Source: Eudorina sp. 2006-703-Eu-15 (taxonomy: Eukaryota > Chlorophyta > Chlorophyceae > Chlamydomonadales > Volvocaceae). Taken from it: 64,000 bases of DNA. The stretch is taken from assembly GCA_003117195.1 (NCBI GenBank), contig BDSI01000014.1, positions 1,247,001-1,311,000 on the forward strand. The letters are read 5' to 3'. A program made the translations under genes and the position numbers. This document shows, in pieces, positions 11,346-20,508 of the stretch. The notes beneath the pieces were generated by a model. It was not told the origin of the DNA. It saw only the letters and a program-made list of their open reading frames with translations, and ran no database searches. Within the stretch, counting starts at the first letter, position 1. Each line of letters begins with the position of its first letter.

Positions 11346-12503
11346 AGACACGACTTGCGAGGACCACATGTGTGTGTGTGTGCGGGGGGTGGGGAGAGCA
11401 GTGACGGGGGGGCACGTGGGGCCGGCTTGCGCGCGTCGTGTCCGCACTCAGCAGCCCACCCGGCTGCTGCACCCGGTGGTTAACGCATGAGGAGGGGCGG
11501 AGAGGGGCCCGACGAGGGCCCCCAGGGGATCTAGCATCTAGGGGCACTGGCAACCGATACACCGACGGGGCAGGTTTGATACGCACGAGGCCAACCCACA
11601 ACCGGTTTGTGTCCTTCGACTGGGCTCCTGGTCGGCTGCGTGTGGCAGCAGTCGGAGCTCCAGGGGCGCCCCATTGATCCCCCCATCGAAACCGATTTTG
11701 GCAGTTGTAGGGGACCGCGACAGGCCCCTTGCTTGTGTACCTCGGAAGCTAATGTTGCAAACGCGTTTCAGTGATTTCACGCTGGACGTTACAAATAATA
11801 AGATTACGCCCATCGCGCGCGGGATTAGATTTAGATATGAACATCGATTTGGATTTGGGTCGGATTTGGCGCTCGCTTCCTCGACCTCGCCTTGATCCAC
11901 CGGTCGTCTCTTGTTGTTGGGCTTTTAGGGCTTGAGCAGGGGTTGTAAATTGGCGGGAGCACATTTGAATTCAAATATTCTTCTTGGCTGTCGTGTCGAG
12001 GTATGTGCGTCTGCTTGGGATTGGGACAGATGTGCCGCTGGCGGGCGAGTGCCTTTGCGCCGCCATCGTCTGGGACGGGTTGGGGGTCCGGAACTTGCGG
12101 GCCTTATCGCGCGCGATAGTTGATGAGATGATGCGGCCTGGCCGGGCTGCATGCATCAGCCGCTAGATGCGTCCTCCGTTAGGTTTCACCGTCGACTCGA
12201 CTCCTCCCGCTCAGCAACACGCAGGGCGACTGGTCGTTCACACAGCGAGCTTCCTTGACGCCCATCGTGCGTTAGTTTCTTATGTAAGGCCATACCTGCC
12301 ACGCGGCAGCCCTCATTGGGGACATTTGATGCAGCGTTTGGTAGCCGCGTGGATACATGTATGGATAGCGGGTGTTGATTTCAATATATGTGTACAGTTT
12401 CCTGATTTGTGTCGGTGTGCATGCGGACGTGGAAGGGTGGATACACGCGACTGCACGGCCGGGTGTTTGGACTCGGCCGCGTGGAATCGGGAGGGGCGGA
12501 AAG

Positions 12504-12635
12504 ATGATCTTCGGCAGGCGCCAGGCGCACCGCGCCGTCGCCGCGGCGGCGGCCGGGGCCAGCAGCAGCGGCGGCGGCAGCGGCAGTCCTGGAAACGCGG
12601 AGGGAAAAACCGGAATGAAGCGGCGAGTGGATGAT
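12504..12635 (+). CDS. Weak candidate first exon, unknown protein
   Basis: An ATG opens a 44-codon stretch beginning MIFGRRQAHRAV, followed by an Ala/Ser/Gly run and KRRVDD, ending at a good GTAAGA donor. A plausible later exon is 12,850-12,890 after a CAG acceptor, but I could not build a continuous gene. The minisatellite and then the transposon block at 13.8 kb follow. It may be a real 5' exon, a fragment of a broken gene, or chance. Confidence 0.22.
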
Positions 12636-12892
12636 GTAAGAGCGGGTTCGGCCGCCGCAACGAAGCGTGATGTGGGTCGCAGGTCTGGCTGCAGGTGGAG
12701 TGTCAAGAGGGAGGGCCGGTGGGTGCGCGCTGGCTTTTCTGTATGTGCGTGGCGTGTCGGGGCCGGACGTGCTTTTGGCCGCGCGGGGAGAGGGCAGCTT
12801 GTCGGGCGTGTTTAGGCCCGAATCACCCAATCCCATGGTACTTGCAGATTGTCCGGAGTGTGTACAACGGCCTCCGTACGGCCGCGTGCAAC

Positions 12893-13110
12893 GGTCTTGG
12901 CTTGGGGAGCAAGCAAAGACTTGGGGAGCAAGCAAAGACTTGGGGAGCAAGCAAAGGCTTGGGGGCTTGGGGAGCAAGCAAAGGCTTGGGGAGCAAGCAA
13001 AGGCTTGGGGGGCAAGCAAAGGCTTGGGGAGCAAGCAAAGGCTTGGGGAGCAAGCAAAAGGCTTGGGGAGCAAGCAAAGGCTTGGGGAGCAAGCAAAGGC
13101 CTGGGGAGCG
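12893..13110. repeat. 19-bp minisatellite (CTTGGGGAGCAAGCAAAGG)
   Basis: About 11 copies of a 19-bp unit, with one short indel and a few point differences. It creates periodic open frames (repeating GSKQRLGEQAK and similar), which I treat as artefacts. No function can be inferred. Confidence 0.85.
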
Positions 13111-13803
13111 CAGGCGTCGGTCTTGAGGATGCATGGGCCCGGTCGTGCCATTCTGTTCCGCACACCTGGGGCCGTAAGCGCATGGCAACAGTCTGCCACC
13201 ATTGGCAAGAGTATGGAAGTGTCTCCGGACGGAGCGCCGTTGGGGTTGATGGCATGCATTCGAGCAAGATCCGTGGCGTGCGGTTGCCTGGAGATCGTGA
13301 GATGCCAGTCCGGGGGCTGCATTGGATGCGTGGTGCGGTGCGTCGTGTTGGAGCGTGCGTTGTTGGTTACTAAGGGTGTGGTACTAAGGGTGTGGGCAGT
13401 AGTTGGGCCCTGTGTGCGCAGGTTTGGCGGCGACGGGGGGGGTCCGTGCATCCCGGCACACCCGGGAAGACGGTCGTGCGTTGGTCGATGGTGGTGGTGT
13501 TTCTTACCGCCCGGCAAGGTCGCTGGGGATTGAAATGAGCGCATTAAAGCATACTGAAGCAAATGTGTGCCAGGCAAAGCGCACTCGCTGGGCCGTGTCG
13601 GCAGCCAGGGCGTGGGTTGTCACGGCGGGCGCGCCTGTGGCTCGTCCAACTGAACCGTTGTGCCGTACTACTGGCAGAGGTCGCCCACGAACACCGACCT
13701 CGAGAAAATTCCTTCTTAGGTTTTCGCCCTAATCCTTTCACACATCACGTTCCTGTTCAAAGGTGATCTGATTTTGGTTGATGTTTATGTGTTTCGGCAC
13801 GAC

Positions 13804-14561
13804 TGTCACGCCGATTGACTGCACCCGTCAGTTTACTGCTCCAATTCGGTTATTTGCGGTTATTGTGAGTTGTTGTTTGATTCGGTTGTCCGTTTCCTTT
13901 GGTTTCGTGACCATCTCTGAAGGTAGAGTGTCGTACTTGTTTGTCTTGTGATTCAGGTCGAGGCTTTGCCTTGGTGCTTTGTCTCGATTTGCTCTTCGGC
14001 AATAGCCGATGAGCAACTAGTAGGCCCCTTTCGTTAGGTTATGGACCTGGCCTAGCGGAAGAGACATGTAAGGTCGTTCATCACATCATTCATCTCCTGG
14101 ACCGCGCCCTTGTTCCATTGTCATCATTTGCACGCATAGTGCTTACATCAGCGTTATGGACAGCTGCGCGGCGTCGCTTCTGCAACGGACCAGCCAGCTG
14201 ATCCTACCTTCGGCCTTGCCTCCGGTGTCGCGAATCTACAACAGCGTTTCTGCTGCTTCCACGATGGCACGTTATTTCTGATCTTGTGTTGATGCAGACT
14301 TGTTTGAATGGAACAGCCAACGTGCGCGCATGCGCTGAGGAGTCTCTTTTCTTCTTCGCGCATGCTTTCCCAGCAAATCGAGACAAAGCACCAAGGCAAA
14401 GCCTCGACCTGAATCACAAGACAAACAAGTACGACACTCTACCTTCAGAGATGGTCACGAAACCAAAGGAAACGGACAACCGAATCAAACAACAACTCAC
14501 AATAACCGCAAATAACCGAATTGGAGCAGTAAACTGACGGGTGCAGTCAATCGGCGTGACA
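13804..14561. mobile_element. Fold-back (long-inverted-repeat) element, non-coding
   Basis: Left arm 13804-13993 and right arm 14372-14561 appear to be perfect inverted copies of 190 bp around a loop of 378 bp. The ends read TGTCACGCCGATTGACTGC and its complement. The loop has no convincing ORF; the short frames seen in both arms encode the same peptide only because the arms are identical. The perfect arms suggest recent formation or gene conversion. The TG...CA ends recall LTRs, but the internal structure is a hairpin. Two bases later begins another unit with related ends. Confidence 0.85.
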
Positions 14562-14563
14562 GC

Positions 14564-14598
14564 TGTCAGGCCGTATGACTGCTCTCTGACGTATCATG
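14564..14598 (+). repeat. Left 35-bp terminal inverted repeat
   Basis: It begins TGTCAGGCCGTATGACTGC and is the exact reverse complement of 19364-19398. The first ATG of ORF1 lies 20 bp inside it. Confidence 0.9.
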
Positions 14599-14617
14599 TG
14601 CCTACCCGTGACTGGGG

Positions 14618-16555
14618 ATGTTCCTGTGCGAGAAGCACGGCTGGAACACCAGCCACACCACTGCTGACTGTCGCGTGCTCCAGAACCAGGTCCGGTCCTG
14701 TCCCGCCATGGTCTCAACCGGTGCGGCGGACGGGATCGTGCAGCAACTCGTCGCACTGCTGACGCAAAGCGCCGCAGCAAACCAGAAGCCCGCGCAGCCT
14801 AACCCAGCCCAGAAACCGCGCCGTCCTGCGGTAGCTGGGGCTGGCCCATCCGGATCGGGTGGCTCTGGCCCACCCCGGCAGGGCCAGCAGGGTGGGCCGC
14901 GGCGCCCTCGCAGCGAGCTGCATTGTGACTTCTGCTTCCTATCCGGTCACTTGCGTGACCGGTGCTTCATCGAGCATCCGGAGCTCGCGCCCGCGGGCTT
15001 CAAGCCCAGCAGCCCAGCCCTCCAGGTGCTGTTCGAGCTGCAGAAGGCGAAAGCCCCAAAGGTGGCGGCCGCCGCGTGCGTCGAGGAAGATGATTTCGCT
15101 GAGGACGATTACCAGTCAGCGTCCGCGCTTGTTACCCTCAAGCTGGATGACGTCTCAGCCTCCAGCAGCTCCGCGCTCGCCTGTGCGGAGGCGGAGCTGC
15201 CGGGGCCCAGCTCTGAGTCGCGCACGTTCCTGGATTTGCCCAGCTACTACCCATACGGACGCGTGTCGGAGGTTCGCGAACCGTGCACTTTTTTGTCTTA
15301 CACCGAACAGCAGCTTGCCGCGGCCATGGAGCTCGCCAAGCGCACCCCCGACGCCGTCAGGGCTGTCTTGGAACGAGCAGCCGCAGTTGCGGCGAGGCAG
15401 CAGGTGCCTAAGAGCTTCGAGCCGCAGCCGCTTGACGCAGATAGGTACCCTGTCCCTGCGGTCCCCAAGGAACCTGTGCGAAAGCCGTCGTTGCCACCCT
15501 CAGACGAAGTGTCCATTCAGCGTCTGTCGCGCATGAGTGTGCTCGATTTTGCCAAGTGCGTGGTTAACGCTCAGGCGCCGGCTGCTGAGGAACCCGTGCC
15601 AGTCCCGGGTGACTCCAGTGTGGCCGCAGCCACGTGTGGCAGTGAGCCCGCTTCCGTGCCGGATACGACGCAGGACGATGCACAGTCGGTGGTACCAAAG
15701 CTGGCCACGCATGTAACGCCGCAGGGCATCAGCTTGTTGACAAGTCCCTCATGTCAGGGGGGGCAGACCATGTCAAGCGTCGTAAGTAAGCACTTCTCCA
15801 CTGATACTTTTGCCTACGAGGTCGCGGGTTCTGCGTCGGTGCCCCCGCGGACCTTGAGTTCTATTCCCGTTTCGGAGCGTGAGACTGCCTTACGACGCAA
15901 CCCTCTGGCCGCGCGGTACCTTACCACGCCGGCGGGCATGTACTACTACCCCAAGCAGGCCTGTGCCATTGAGCGTGATGGCCGGCAGATGCATGTTCCT
16001 GCACTTCGTGATTTTGCGGCAACCGCCAGCCTCATTCCCACGTCGGTAGCACGCGCCCACAACCTGCCCATCAAACCCACAAACACCCGGCTGTCAACTT
16101 CTGCGCAGCTAGGATGCAGTGTGCGCGGCGAGTTGGATGTGAGCGGTCTTTACCTGACGCTCCTGCCGGGCACACCGCACGCCACCAGGGTGCCGTTTAC
16201 CCAGACCCTGGTGGTGGACGTGGCACCGCACTTGTTCCATCTCCTGGTTGGCAACGAGCAAGCTAAGCTGTGGGGCGATGGCTTGGATTCCTACCCCACG
16301 CCGCGTCTGCACTTTCACCCCAACCTGGTTGAGTACCCGGAATATCGTGTCACCATTCCCATGCAACCGGTCATAGGCAGCACGAACAAAACGGCGCAGC
16401 TGGCCGTTGCCTGTGTTAGCGCGACCACGGACAGCTCGTCTCCCTATGGTTCCGATCTGGGGGGGAACCAGCCAACGCTGCCAGCATGCCCGTCGAGCCC
16501 ATGCACTGTTCCACGGGGGATGCCGCACCGCCACCAGCAGCATCTCCCTCACTAA
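14618..16555 (+). CDS. Gag/protease-like ORF of Gypsy-type retrotransposon, 5' truncated
   Basis: 645 codons. It opens with a knuckle-like C-x2-H-x5-H-x4-C at residues 4-18, and a classical CX2CX4HX4C zinc knuckle follows (C103, C106, H111, C116), typical of the nucleocapsid end of gag. A Ser/Pro/Ala-rich spacer leads to a protease-like region around residues 455-570, where DFAATAS replaces the usual D(T/S)GA, so proteolytic activity is doubtful. The last 30 residues after the G7 run at 16459-16465 look out of frame; the downstream pol frame continues the sense one base back. The capsid domain usual before the knuckle is absent. I infer that it is the C-terminal half of gag plus protease. Confidence 0.8.
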   Translation: MFLCEKHGWNTSHTTADCRVLQNQVRSCPAMVSTGAADGIVQQLVALLTQSAAANQKPAQPNPAQKPRRPAVAGAGPSGSGGSGPPRQGQQGGPRRPRSELHCDFCFLSGHLRDRCFIEHPELAPAGFKPSSPALQVLFELQKAKAPKVAAAACVEEDDFAEDDYQSASALVTLKLDDVSASSSSALACAEAELPGPSSESRTFLDLPSYYPYGRVSEVREPCTFLSYTEQQLAAAMELAKRTPDAVRAVLERAAAVAARQQVPKSFEPQPLDADRYPVPAVPKEPVRKPSLPPSDEVSIQRLSRMSVLDFAKCVVNAQAPAAEEPVPVPGDSSVAAATCGSEPASVPDTTQDDAQSVVPKLATHVTPQGISLLTSPSCQGGQTMSSVVSKHFSTDTFAYEVAGSASVPPRTLSSIPVSERETALRRNPLAARYLTTPAGMYYYPKQACAIERDGRQMHVPALRDFAATASLIPTSVARAHNLPIKPTNTRLSTSAQLGCSVRGELDVSGLYLTLLPGTPHATRVPFTQTLVVDVAPHLFHLLVGNEQAKLWGDGLDSYPTPRLHFHPNLVEYPEYRVTIPMQPVIGSTNKTAQLAVACVSATTDSSSPYGSDLGGNQPTLPACPSSPCTVPRGMPHRHQQHLPH

Positions 16556-16647
16556 AGCCAGCCAACGCTGCCAGCATGCCAGTCGAGCCCATGCACTTCT
16601 CCACGGGGGATGCCGCACCGCCACCAGCAGCATCTCCCTCACCAGAC
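16468..16647 (+). repeat. 90-bp direct duplication at the gag-pol junction
   Basis: Two copies, starting at 16468 and 16558, encode MPVEPMHCSTGDAAPPPAAS and a near-identical repeat in the pol frame. The unit length keeps the frame. The TAA closing ORF1 (16553-16555) lies at the end of the first copy. Confidence 0.85.
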
Positions 16648-19368
16648 GGAGCTCAGCCATCCAAGTGCGTAACGTCTCTGCCAAGGCATATTGCCAGCTG
16701 GGGCATGTGGAAGGGCGTCCTCACGTACCTCCTCACCAGCCTGCTCACGTTGATCTCCACGTCCACCGCATTCTGTTGCGCCGCGGCAAAGCCGGTGGGG
16801 ATGGTGCTGGATCGGCTGATCGAGTCAGCGTGCATGGCGACTGCCTCGTTCCCTGTTACACCACCGCTTTCGACCCGGTCATTCGTCGAGCGCAAGGGTA
16901 AGCGCAAGCGGGCTCGTTTGGGGCGCCGTCAGAAGAGTGTTAGCAGTCCCCCACCCGCTCGGCGGACCTGGTTCAGCCTTGCTTCCTTTGCGCTCGTCAC
17001 TTGTTTGCTGTTCACACTCGCTGCGGGTGCTGGTGCCATGCACGGCGCCGTGCTTGACAGTGACCTTGCATCTATATCTTCCAATGTCGTGACTTCCGGG
17101 GGCATTCTCTTGCAACACGGGGGTGTTCGTCTGCCTGAGTACGGCGGTTTGGGATATGATCCTTGGGCAGAGACAGATCCTAGGGACTATGCGCGATGGG
17201 AGACGCGGGGTCACGCCATGGCTATGGCCAGTGTGGGATCTTTCACCCCTGAGGGAAATTCGGCCGCCGCTGCCTATCAGCGCTACGTGAAGGACAGCGA
17301 TGGGGGATGGATTTGGGGAAATAGTTCCTTGTTTGAGCCCAGTGCGTCACACGCACTGCGCGAGGCGGTTCGCATGCGCAAGGGCAAGGCTTTTGCGTAT
17401 AGCATGGAGGAGCTGCCCGGTTACTCGGGTGAGCAGGGGCCGTTCACCTTAGATTTGGACACGGATCGCCCCATCGTTCAACCGCCGCGCCGGTACTCGC
17501 CGAAGGAAAAGGAGGTCATCATGCAGAAAACGGCGGAGCTGGTCAAGGCGGGCATAGTTCTTGAGCATACGGGTCCCACGGTGTGCGCTGTCAATCCGGT
17601 AATCGCCGCCAAGAAGGATCCTGACACGGGCCTGTGGACGGATCACCGCATGGCGCAAGACTACCGACCGGTGAACAAGCATACCCGATCTGACAGGTAT
17701 GGACTCCACCGCCCGGAGGACATTTTCCATCAGTGCGCTAAGGCGAAGGTTTTCTCTAAGTTGGACCTTAGGCAGGGCTTTCTGCAGATCCCTATTGCCA
17801 AGCAGGACCAGCCCAAAACTGCGTACTGGATGGGTAATAAGTTGATGATGTACGGCCGTATGCCGTACGGGTTGAAAAATGCTTCTGCCAAGTTTCAACG
17901 GGTCATGGATTACGAGTTGGCTAAGGCCGGCTTAGACCACTGCGCCCGTGCGTACATTGACGATGTTTTAATCTTCAGCAATTCCCCCGAGGAACATGTG
18001 CAGCATGTCGCTGCTGTCCTCGACGCCCTTCACTCATGTGGTCTTCGTGCGCACCCGGATAAATCCATTTTCGGAGCTGATGTCATTGAGTATTTGGGTC
18101 ACAACCTGAGCGCGGATGGAATCAGCCCTCACCACGCCAAGGTGTCCGCGATCCTGAACCTTCCCACTCCTCGCAATGTGTCCGAGCTTCGCGCTCACTT
18201 GGGTTTCATCAATTACTACCGGTGCTATATCCCCAACATGAGCCTGCTCACCACCGATCTCACGGTGCTTCTCAAGAAGGATCAGCCATGGGTATGGGGT
18301 CCCGCTCAGGATGCAGCTTTCACCGCGCTCAAGTCCGTATTCTCCAAGGAGGGGTTGATTCTTCGCCCTATCGACTACTCCAAGCCCCTCATCTTGTACA
18401 CCGACTTCTCCAACAAGGGGTTGGGTGCCGTGCTGGGTCAGCTGGACGACCAGGGCAACGAATACATGTGCGCCTGCATCAGCAGATCACTCAATAAGCA
18501 TGAGCGGAATTACAGCAGCTACAAAGGTGAGATGCTCGCGGCTGTGTGGGCAGTGAAAATGTTTAGACATCACTTGTTGGGTGGTCCGAAGTTCAGCCTG
18601 GTCACTGATCATCAACCTCTCACGTACCTCATGAGTGCGGACGGGCTCACGGGCCAGTACGCCCGGTTTGCTCTTGTACTGCAAGAATACGACTTTGAGG
18701 TTATCCATCGCCCGGGTCTCAAGCATCAAAATGCGGATGTGTTGTCGCGACATCCTGAGGAGACGACCGCTGATAATACCGGTGCTCGGTTGGATGAGGA
18801 GGATTTGGCCGGCGTTCGGCGTGTGTCTGCTGCCCTGTCGCATGCATCTCAGGAGTGTACAGCAGTGCGCACCGCACTGTCTTCCCACGTGCCGCACGCT
18901 AAGTTTTCCGACGACTTTTGCTTTGTCCCTGACCAGTTTCTGTCGGGCCATCTGGGCCTTCCGTCTGATGTGATAGACATGCCTCCATCTAAGGAGTCTG
19001 ACTTGGTCAGGGAGCGTCGTGACGCCGTTCATGCCTCGGCGGTCAAGTGGGTCCGCTCAGCTGCGCGCGCCAATCCCGAGCTTTTCGCAAATACTTCACA
19101 TCCTACGTCCCGCGCATTCTTTTCTCAAGCCTTGGGTAAGGGAGTCACTGTTTACGAGCCCTTGGGGGGCATGTGTGCTGGTCTGGAGGCCCTGCTTCGG
19201 TGCGGCGTCCGGGTGAACCGCTACATCTCGTCTGAACCAGATCCAGTTGCCGCTCAAATCGTGTCTGCGCGCTTGGATCGGTTGAGCGCTGAGTACCCCG
19301 CGCAGTTCGCCCCTGACTCCTACAAGCGTGTGTGGTTGGACCTTCCTCTTGATCACCGCATCCCATGA
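16486..19368 (+). CDS. Gypsy-type pol: RT, RNase H and a DNMT3-like fragment
   Basis: 960 codons from the first ATG; the true entry is probably by -1 shifting from ORF1. Residues 1-70 include an in-frame 90-bp duplication. Hydrophobic segments lie near residues 78-98 and 162-184. RT spans about 320-560 with FSKLDLRQGFLQIPI, MPYGLKNASAKFQRVMD and the YIDDVLIFS active site near residue 490. RNase H follows with LYTDFSNKGLGAVLGQ near 636 and ends in HQNADVLSRHP. Integrase would normally come next. Instead residues 885-950 resemble motifs I-II of DNMT3-type cytosine methyltransferases (VYEPLGGMCAGLEALL, VNRYISSEPDP). The catalytic PC and ENV motifs are missing because the frame ends at the right inverted repeat. 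Confidence 0.85.
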   Translation: MPVEPMHCSTGDAAPPPAASPSLKPANAASMPVEPMHFSTGDAAPPPAASPSPDGAQPSKCVTSLPRHIASWGMWKGVLTYLLTSLLTLISTSTAFCCAAAKPVGMVLDRLIESACMATASFPVTPPLSTRSFVERKGKRKRARLGRRQKSVSSPPPARRTWFSLASFALVTCLLFTLAAGAGAMHGAVLDSDLASISSNVVTSGGILLQHGGVRLPEYGGLGYDPWAETDPRDYARWETRGHAMAMASVGSFTPEGNSAAAAYQRYVKDSDGGWIWGNSSLFEPSASHALREAVRMRKGKAFAYSMEELPGYSGEQGPFTLDLDTDRPIVQPPRRYSPKEKEVIMQKTAELVKAGIVLEHTGPTVCAVNPVIAAKKDPDTGLWTDHRMAQDYRPVNKHTRSDRYGLHRPEDIFHQCAKAKVFSKLDLRQGFLQIPIAKQDQPKTAYWMGNKLMMYGRMPYGLKNASAKFQRVMDYELAKAGLDHCARAYIDDVLIFSNSPEEHVQHVAAVLDALHSCGLRAHPDKSIFGADVIEYLGHNLSADGISPHHAKVSAILNLPTPRNVSELRAHLGFINYYRCYIPNMSLLTTDLTVLLKKDQPWVWGPAQDAAFTALKSVFSKEGLILRPIDYSKPLILYTDFSNKGLGAVLGQLDDQGNEYMCACISRSLNKHERNYSSYKGEMLAAVWAVKMFRHHLLGGPKFSLVTDHQPLTYLMSADGLTGQYARFALVLQEYDFEVIHRPGLKHQNADVLSRHPEETTADNTGARLDEEDLAGVRRVSAALSHASQECTAVRTALSSHVPHAKFSDDFCFVPDQFLSGHLGLPSDVIDMPPSKESDLVRERRDAVHASAVKWVRSAARANPELFANTSHPTSRAFFSQALGKGVTVYEPLGGMCAGLEALLRCGVRVNRYISSEPDPVAAQIVSARLDRLSAEYPAQFAPDSYKRVWLDLPLDHRIP

Positions 19369-19398
19369 TACGTCAGAGAGCAGTCATACGGCCTGACA
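19364..19398 (-). repeat. Right 35-bp terminal inverted repeat
   Basis: Exact reverse complement of 14564-14598. It begins at the last codons of ORF2, so the stop codon TGA of ORF2 (19366-19368) is supplied by the repeat itself. This is a sign that the methyltransferase frame was cut at this point. Confidence 0.9.
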
Positions 19399-20508
19399 CG
19401 ACCGCTTGGCTTGAGTAGCGGTTTTCGGTAGCGACTAACCCTTGGACCCAGATGGACACTTACAACTTGGTCCGTTCGTGTGCCTCTTTGAACGGTGATC
19501 AGCTGGCGAGACTCGTGATGTGGTGTCAATTTGGAAACCCTTCCTGCATTGAGCATCGTGCGTTTGAGTACTGCCGGCTTTTACATGCGCCCGGTTGCCG
19601 TGGCGGTGATGCTGCAAGGTGATGTGATGGTATGTATGGCGCACTGGAAGTCAGAGGTAGGCAGCATTTGCGATTGGTGGAAACCGAGGGCATGCATCGG
19701 GACGGCGGCGGTTGTTGTACCGTACATGTTACACGACTTACGCTGAGCGAGAAGTTCCTCAGTGCCGCGTTCGCTGTTTGGTCGAACCCTTTTGCTACTG
19801 TACCGGTATCCTTATATTAGCAACATCGGGTCACGTAGGGTAACGCTGTCCGATACTACGCACAGTCGCCGGACGGCGTGGACCGTCATACATGGCCCAA
19901 GGTGGCACACAGTCCAACTCGGCTCGTGTACGGCGGGGGAGCGGGCGTCAAGCGGAACGAGTCGCGATGCGGGATGCTGCCTCAGGCTTGCAACAGATGT
20001 TCGCTGGGTCGGTTGGCGGTCCGCTCTGCCCCGGAAACTCATATAGCCCCATACGACCTGCTGGCCCCACTTGCTAGCTATGCTTATGCTCTCACCCGGC
20101 GTGGGTATCTTGCTGGACTTTCTGAATGGCGGCAAGTCTTACAGGGGCGTCCTCGGCTAATCAGCGCAAGTAGTCGTTCTCTTAAGCAGTATATCCTTAT
20201 GCACAAAATGTGTGTTTGACAATATAAGCAAATCTATGTGTGAACAGCCGTACTTCAGGACCCGAGCCGTACATCAATGTTTTTTCGACCGACCTTGTGA
20301 TTGCCATTGTTGCAACTTACATTTTCTTCGGCTTGATTTGTGTAAGCGCCACGTTTATAGTTACTTAGACGACGCAATCGCGAAGCGCAAGCACATAATT
20401 ATTGCGACGTGTTGGACACAGCGGTCCTGAAGCGCGAACGTCTTTCAATCCTTGACTGGGCTTCGATAAATTTGATTGTATTGCCTTTGTAGTTTTTCTG
20501 GGAGAAAA
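19399..20508. other. Intergenic region upstream of CFAP161
   Basis: 1.1 kb between the transposon block and the CFAP161 start codon. No ORF shows recognisable motifs, and GTACGG/CCGTAC motifs are scattered as elsewhere. The last few hundred bases are AT-richer and probably hold the CFAP161 promoter and 5' UTR, but I see no specific site I can defend. Confidence 0.5.

Larger units (their letters stand above)
10180..13803. other. Intergenic, repeat-bearing region
   Basis: No convincing gene. It starts with the cyclase 3' UTR; a volvocine-type TGTAA polyadenylation motif is seen near 10,550 and again near 10,820. It then holds a fragment of a dispersed repeat (about 10,440-10,620), a LINE 3' end (about 11,220-11,345), a weak candidate exon at 12,504 and a 19-bp minisatellite. 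AT-richer stretches around 11,750-12,020 show nothing recognisable on either strand. Confidence 0.5.
14564..19398 (+). mobile_element. Retrotransposon fragment bounded by perfect 35-bp inverted repeats
   Basis: Inverted repeats at 14564-14598 and 19364-19398 match over 35 bp and begin TGTCAGGCCGTATGACTGC, differing at only 3 of 19 positions from the end of the neighbouring fold-back element. Inside, ORF1 begins 54 bp from the left end in the zinc-knuckle part of a gag, so the capsid part is missing. ORF2 stops near the right end, at the edge of the inverted repeat, in the middle of a methyltransferase domain. No LTRs, integrase or transposase are seen. The block 13804-19398 is flanked by CGAC on both sides, a possible 4-bp target-site duplication. 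Confidence 0.8.

Noticed and set aside
12893..13110. CRISPR-like regular array
   Set aside because: Units are contiguous with no unique spacers, and the DNA is eukaryotic; it is a minisatellite. The same applies to 30718-30906 and 61672-61935.
13804..14561. Solo LTR
   Set aside because: It begins TG and ends CA, but almost the whole of each flank is a 190-bp inverted arm, and no direct copy exists on the far side of the retrotransposon fragment.
14618..19368. Intact LTR retrotransposon
   Set aside because: No direct long terminal repeats, no capsid domain and no integrase are present.
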